Source of the DNA: Rhododendron vialii
Taxonomy: Eukaryota; Streptophyta; Magnoliopsida; Ericales; Ericaceae
Length of the DNA: 64,000 nt
NCBI RefSeq assembly: GCF_030253575.1
Contig: NC_080561.1
Location: forward strand, 6,129,001 to 6,193,000
Direction: 5' to 3'
Program-made: the position numbers and the translations under genes
Part shown: one piece after another, positions 60,139 to 64,000 of the stretch
Layout: each line of letters opens with the position of its first letter
Numbering within the stretch: position 1 is the stretch's first letter
Notes under the pieces: generated by a model
Seen by the model: the letters and a program-made list of their open reading frames with translations, nothing else
Databases searched by the model: none
Told to the model about the DNA's origin: nothing

Positions 60139-60355
60139 AATGTAAAATTTTAGATAGTCCTTTTAGTTTACATAAAATCCCAATTTCGTCCCTCTATGAG
60201 GTGAAATAACAACTTTGCCCTTCAATACGCCATCAGCGAGAGGGATGAAATTGAGACAAAATGTACACTAAAGAGTTAAAATTGACACTATTAATAGTAG
60301 AGGGACAAAAATAAGAATTCATGCAAATTAGAAGAACTATTTCTAAAATTTACCC
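60139..60355. mobile_element. MITE with GGGTAAATTTTAGAAATAGT ends, copy 2
   Basis: About 217 bases; the right end AACTATTTCTAAAATTTACCC is the inverse of the left end of copy 1, and the interior shares the TTTTAGTTTACATAAA and CGTCCCTCT blocks. The left end is more diverged. Confidence 0.65.
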
Positions 60356-61180
60356 TTTTTGTTTTTACACATCAGAGGTGTCCCCACACCAAATGAGATG
60401 AGACTAATCCATCTAGGACCGGCCATAGAAAATCAACACCCGCGAAAAGCAATTTGAAGCAGCTAGGAGGGAGGACCACTGAACTCGCCCATGAAAGTGT
60501 CCATATGAACTTTCACCTCCCAATCGGTTATTCTATCCTCTAGAATTAAACTCAGAACTCTAAGATGGGAACAAACCCCATGGCTAGTGAAGAAAACCCT
60601 GTTGGGTCAAGTCGTTTGATTTGACGAGCGAGGAATCAGGCCAGGGAAATTGGTGGCTCCACACGGTTTTATTCCGTTCTTATAATTGACAAAAGATTCA
60701 TGATGATGGTGACACAAACATCAACACGTCTTGGGTCTTTTGCTTGACTCTTTTCTTCTTTTTTTTGTAGTTTTTGCTAGACAAGTCATTTTCGTGGGAA
60801 TTTTCTGGGCAAATTTTATCTTTGAAAAATTCCGAGGAGTACCGAAACCTTACAAATAAGGGCTTCAACCATTTTATCACCATTCAATAGTCAAGAAGTT
60901 TGATCAAAATGGAGTCACAAACCACCGTTGAATACTCATCACATCTAGGTTTCAAGACCCTTAATGTGGCAGGACCGTGCGTTTTTTTCCGCCCTCAATA
61001 GCTACTTAAACTAAACGCGTTTGTTAAAGAAAAATTGGCCGTAGCTATTAATATCCGATCAAGTTAGTAATTTACACAAGAGTTACGTTGGCAAGAGCTA
61101 CGAGATGAGTGGTGCAGATCATCATGGTGGACTCGTGATGAGGGCCACAACGGCCCAAAACTGGATCATAAAGACATGTA
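60356..61180. other. Intergenic DNA
   Basis: No gene seen. The minus-strand frame near 60700-60880 lacks any recognisable feature. Confidence 0.4.
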
Positions 61181-61656
61181 TAAGGGTCATCATCGGGCCG
61201 GGCCAGCCCGCCAATGTACTACCAAGCCCGCCCACGGGCCGGGCCGATCGGGCTTTTTCTTTTTTGCGGGCCGGGCAACCTACTATAAATTGAAGCCCAA
61301 GCCTGGCCCGCGGGCTAGCCCAATTGACGGGCTAGCGGGCCAAAAACCGGGCAGGCCACCGGGCGGGCTTAAATTTCCTGGGGAAAGGGAAAAAAGAAAG
61401 GATTTTGTGGGATTTGGGGCTAATGGGCGGGCCTGTGGGCGGGCTTTTAGACGGGTACCACGGGCGGGCTACCGGGCGGGCTCACGGGCCGGGCCTACTG
61501 CCTGGCCGAGTAAAAATTTATAGGCCCGAGCCCGCCCATTACAAACTATGGGTTGGGCCGGCCCGCCCGTTTCACGGGCTCCGGCCGGGTAAAAGCCCGA
61601 TGGGCCGGACTGGCTTAGGGCGGGCTGCGGGCCTTCGGGCCAAATGATGACCCTTA
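61181..61656. mobile_element. GC-rich hAT-like MITE
   Basis: 476 bases beginning TAAGGGTCATCAT and ending ATGATGACCCTTA, a perfect inverted terminal pair. The 8-base target duplication GACATGTA is at 61173-61180 and 61657-61664. The interior is a dense run of GGGCCGGGC and GGGCGGGCT blocks, unlike the AT-rich surroundings. The open frames inside are by-products of the high GC content. Eight-base duplication and TA(A/G)GGGT ends fit hAT. Confidence 0.9.
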
Positions 61657-61844
61657 GACATGTAAGCTGGGTACGAGCCTTGTCCGCTTTTTCCGTCCTT
61701 CTAAATGGCCTAATCTGTTAAGAACATAGTTTTTCTATTGGTCTCAAAACATATTTCCAGGTAATGTGTCAAATGCTAAGACGCGAGTAAAATTTTTCGC
61801 AATGCTAATAATGGTTTTAAGAGGGAAGTATGTTTTTTTACAAG

Positions 61845-62362
61845 AGATGGAACTAATAGTGGGCGTATGAGGCCAAGGCCTCTCCGTGGTTCAAAATTTT
61901 TGAATTTATTTATGTATTTTTTCAAAATATCAAAACTATACATGGTGGCCTCCCACTGAATAAAAAAAAGGCGGCCTAGAAAAGACATTTTCAACTATGA
62001 ATATTGTCAAAATCGCAACAAAATAGATGATGAGTTTCTTTCAAATGTTTTGGTTATATTCATTGAGAAGCAAATTGTTGCGAAAATTTGTACCAACAAA
62101 ATTATTGATGACTTTTGAGATCTAAGGGAGAATCGCATTCCATTTTTATACATGCTTGACATGTACAACATTAAAAAAAACTTTTATTTTTTTGCATGCT
62201 AGTTGTTTTTGATTTGTTAAGAGTATCTCGATATTGTATTTTGTACATGTGTTGGGTATTATTTAATCATTTTAATGTTTCTTGAACTTTGAAATTTCAA
62301 AATCTTGTTATTTATATTGTAGCCGGCCCCCTCGTATATGAAATTCTGGTTCCGTCCCTATT
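61845..62362. mobile_element. Degenerate hAT-like element
   Basis: The left end (GAGATGGAACTAATAG, then GGGCGTATGAGGCC) pairs imperfectly with the right end (GGCCCCCTCGTATATGAAA, then CTGGTTCCGTCCC). The ends resemble those at 53890-54653. No clear target duplication; interior AT-rich. Confidence 0.5.
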
Positions 62363-64000
62363 CTTTACACAATGTTGGGAAAAATCACTCCAAAAACAAA
62401 CATGCAGATGCCATATAGAAGGACTAGTGTTAGCCCGTGCCTACGGCACTACACATTCCGATTGGCAGAGGATGGCAGTTGTGTGATTTAGGTAAAAACC
62501 ATTGGCACTTAATCAGGAAGTGGGAGGATGCACTACAGTCTTTGGATCAAATGAATCTAAGCCGTTCCAACAATTTGTCCCCACACCTTTCTGTTTTATA
62601 ATAGAGATGCCCCAAACTTGTAAGAAAATCCATCCTAATAAACAACAAATCGTTTAAGAAGACTCGCTCAAACAATTTTGAGACAATTATGGTGACTGCT
62701 CGTTTTTTGAGCAAATTTTTGATATTCTAACTTTTCAAAAACTATTTGGAATGTTTATCGAAAATTCTAAATAATAGATTCGCGGAAACTAGGTTTAACG
62801 AAAATTTTTTTTTTTTTTGAACATCAATTTGAAAAGCAAAAAAATGAAAGAAATTTTAAAAATTTCAAAGCTGGGTTTGGATAGCTTCTGGTGCTTTCCA
62901 GTTAAGATTTAGACTTTATCTTTTACACCAAATGATTATTCAGCTTTACCTTAAGATTCAATCTGACATCTGTATTCACACTTATCTCAACTACGCCCAT
63001 AATCGTGGTTCAAAGTGCTTTAGTGCTATGATGATGAATACTCCCAATATTTTATTGATGGCTGAAAGGTACGTATGAATATAGTAAGAACCGAATTCAT
63101 ATGTGCTTTGATGAAATGGATTGCTAAAATATGTACACCCCTTCACTACAAGAAGTTCCTGTGTCCTTTTTTTTTTCCTCAAACAATATATATGAGTGGA
63201 GTTTAGAGGCGAGTTTAGTAAATTAACAAGGGTTCGAAATCTCTAAAAACTCAAACCCCAAACCTTCCTATTAGAAAACAAGGGATACAACTAGATATGC
63301 TAATAGCCACATCTCACCCCACTTTTTGCTCATTGGTTTTTTTGAATTGAATATGGCTTCTCTGTGTTGGACTACAGAGTGCCGTTCAAGTGATTCTAAC
63401 CATCCACAAGTGTTTTTTAACGGTTCAAATTTCAACATAATCTTCCAGGAAAAGAGTTAACTCTCTATGCAAGATTTTTTTTTTAAATATAAATTGTTGA
63501 ATGCAAAAATGAATAACTACGATGAAACGGAAGAGGCTCCTCCGCAATCCAACCGACAGAGAAGCCGGATCCTATTGAATTTGATGATTCAAAAGCATAT
63601 CCGCGTTCTTGGCATTCCTTTTTCCAAATCAGAATCTGATGAAGATTGAAAAAGAGCTGCTATTATATTGGCTTTACCTGACAATTTGACTTGGAAGTCA
63701 AGTCTCCCCAAAAGACTCCAAAAGGTTTGAGTCTTTTGCCATATGTGACGAAATTGATGGCCAGGTTTTCATCCGGTCACTTCTTTGTTAAATTACTTGT
63801 AGGTACCCGTTTTGGGACTAGTTCAACTGCCCGACATAAATGGATGATGTTATAGTGTTTTCGGTCATTTTAGAGACACCATAATTTTTGGCATAATTTT
63901 ACCATTAGAAGCATAACTAAAATCAACTACAAGCATAACAGAATCCAAACAAGGCATAACCAAAAAATATCCAAAAAACCAACAAAGGCGTAACTAAACC
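62363..64000. other. Intergenic DNA at the right edge
   Basis: AT-rich, no gene supported. The frame at 63467-63649 has no recognisable domain. Several GCATAAC-type short repeats occur near 63900-64000. Confidence 0.35.

Noticed and set aside
61105-61647. Arg/Gly/Pro-rich reading frames
   Set aside because: They follow from GC-rich GGGCCGGGC blocks in a MITE and stop at its edges.
63467-63649. Small protein gene near the right edge
   Set aside because: 60 residues with no recognisable motif, no promoter and AT-rich context; not supported.

Overview
This is a window of plant nuclear DNA, almost certainly from a dicot. Single-exon DUF241 genes, a three-exon class I chitinase and a three-exon NAC gene have plant GT-AG introns and TATA boxes. 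The space between genes is filled with nested LTR retrotransposons, a SINE and small inverted-repeat DNA transposons. I saw no bacterial-style operon, CRISPR array, rRNA or intact tRNA gene. I cannot name the species.

Layout. 1-4983: 3' part of an old Tat-like Ty3/gypsy element with an antisense coding block (745-3251, minus), a polypurine tract and a 3' LTR (4164-4983). 5826-14648 and 40358-46004: a DUF241 family cluster with four apparently intact genes (5826-6641 +, 11796-12617 -, 42833-43657 +, 45180-46004 +), one three-frameshift pseudogene (9393-10221 -) and two gene fragments (40728-40830 - and 41559-41917 +) on either side of a minisatellite. The genes share a proximal promoter block. 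A ~1.5 kb non-coding block occurs twice (7060-8640, 13165-14590).

14649-40357: a nest of retroelements that splits the DUF241 cluster. A Ty1/copia element (LTRs 14649-14889 and 40117-40357, target duplication CCCTC) carries two separate insertions. The first is a chromovirus-type Ty3/gypsy element (15317-24124, target duplication GTCTA). The second is a solo LTR of a related long-LTR family (28196-40115, target duplication GTATT), itself interrupted by a gag-only, non-autonomous gypsy element in minus orientation (30171-38206, target duplication ATGAA). All paired LTRs look identical or nearly so by eye, so the whole stack is young. The LTRs of the autonomous and the gag-only element share arrays of the palindrome CTACCGGTAG, and all three gypsy-type LTRs share an intron-like signature.

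46005-64000: an ordinary gene-poor arm with a SINE flanked by an 18-bp target duplication (46700-47002), a long foldback transposon with a matching empty site in a nearby duplicate (48354-48758), a vacuolar class I chitinase (51963-53467), several hAT-like elements with clear target duplications (53890-54653, 55188-55504, 61181-61656) and a NAC transcription factor (57643-59184, minus) whose promoter abuts a MITE.

The host genes do not form one pathway. The DUF241 genes are a local family expansion of unknown function; chitinase and NAC are independent defence and regulatory genes. The clearest observations worth following are the shared LTR architecture of the autonomous and gag-only elements, the conserved DUF241 promoter block, and the minisatellite wedged between inverted DUF241 fragments. 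All calls come from reading the sequence; no database search was run.
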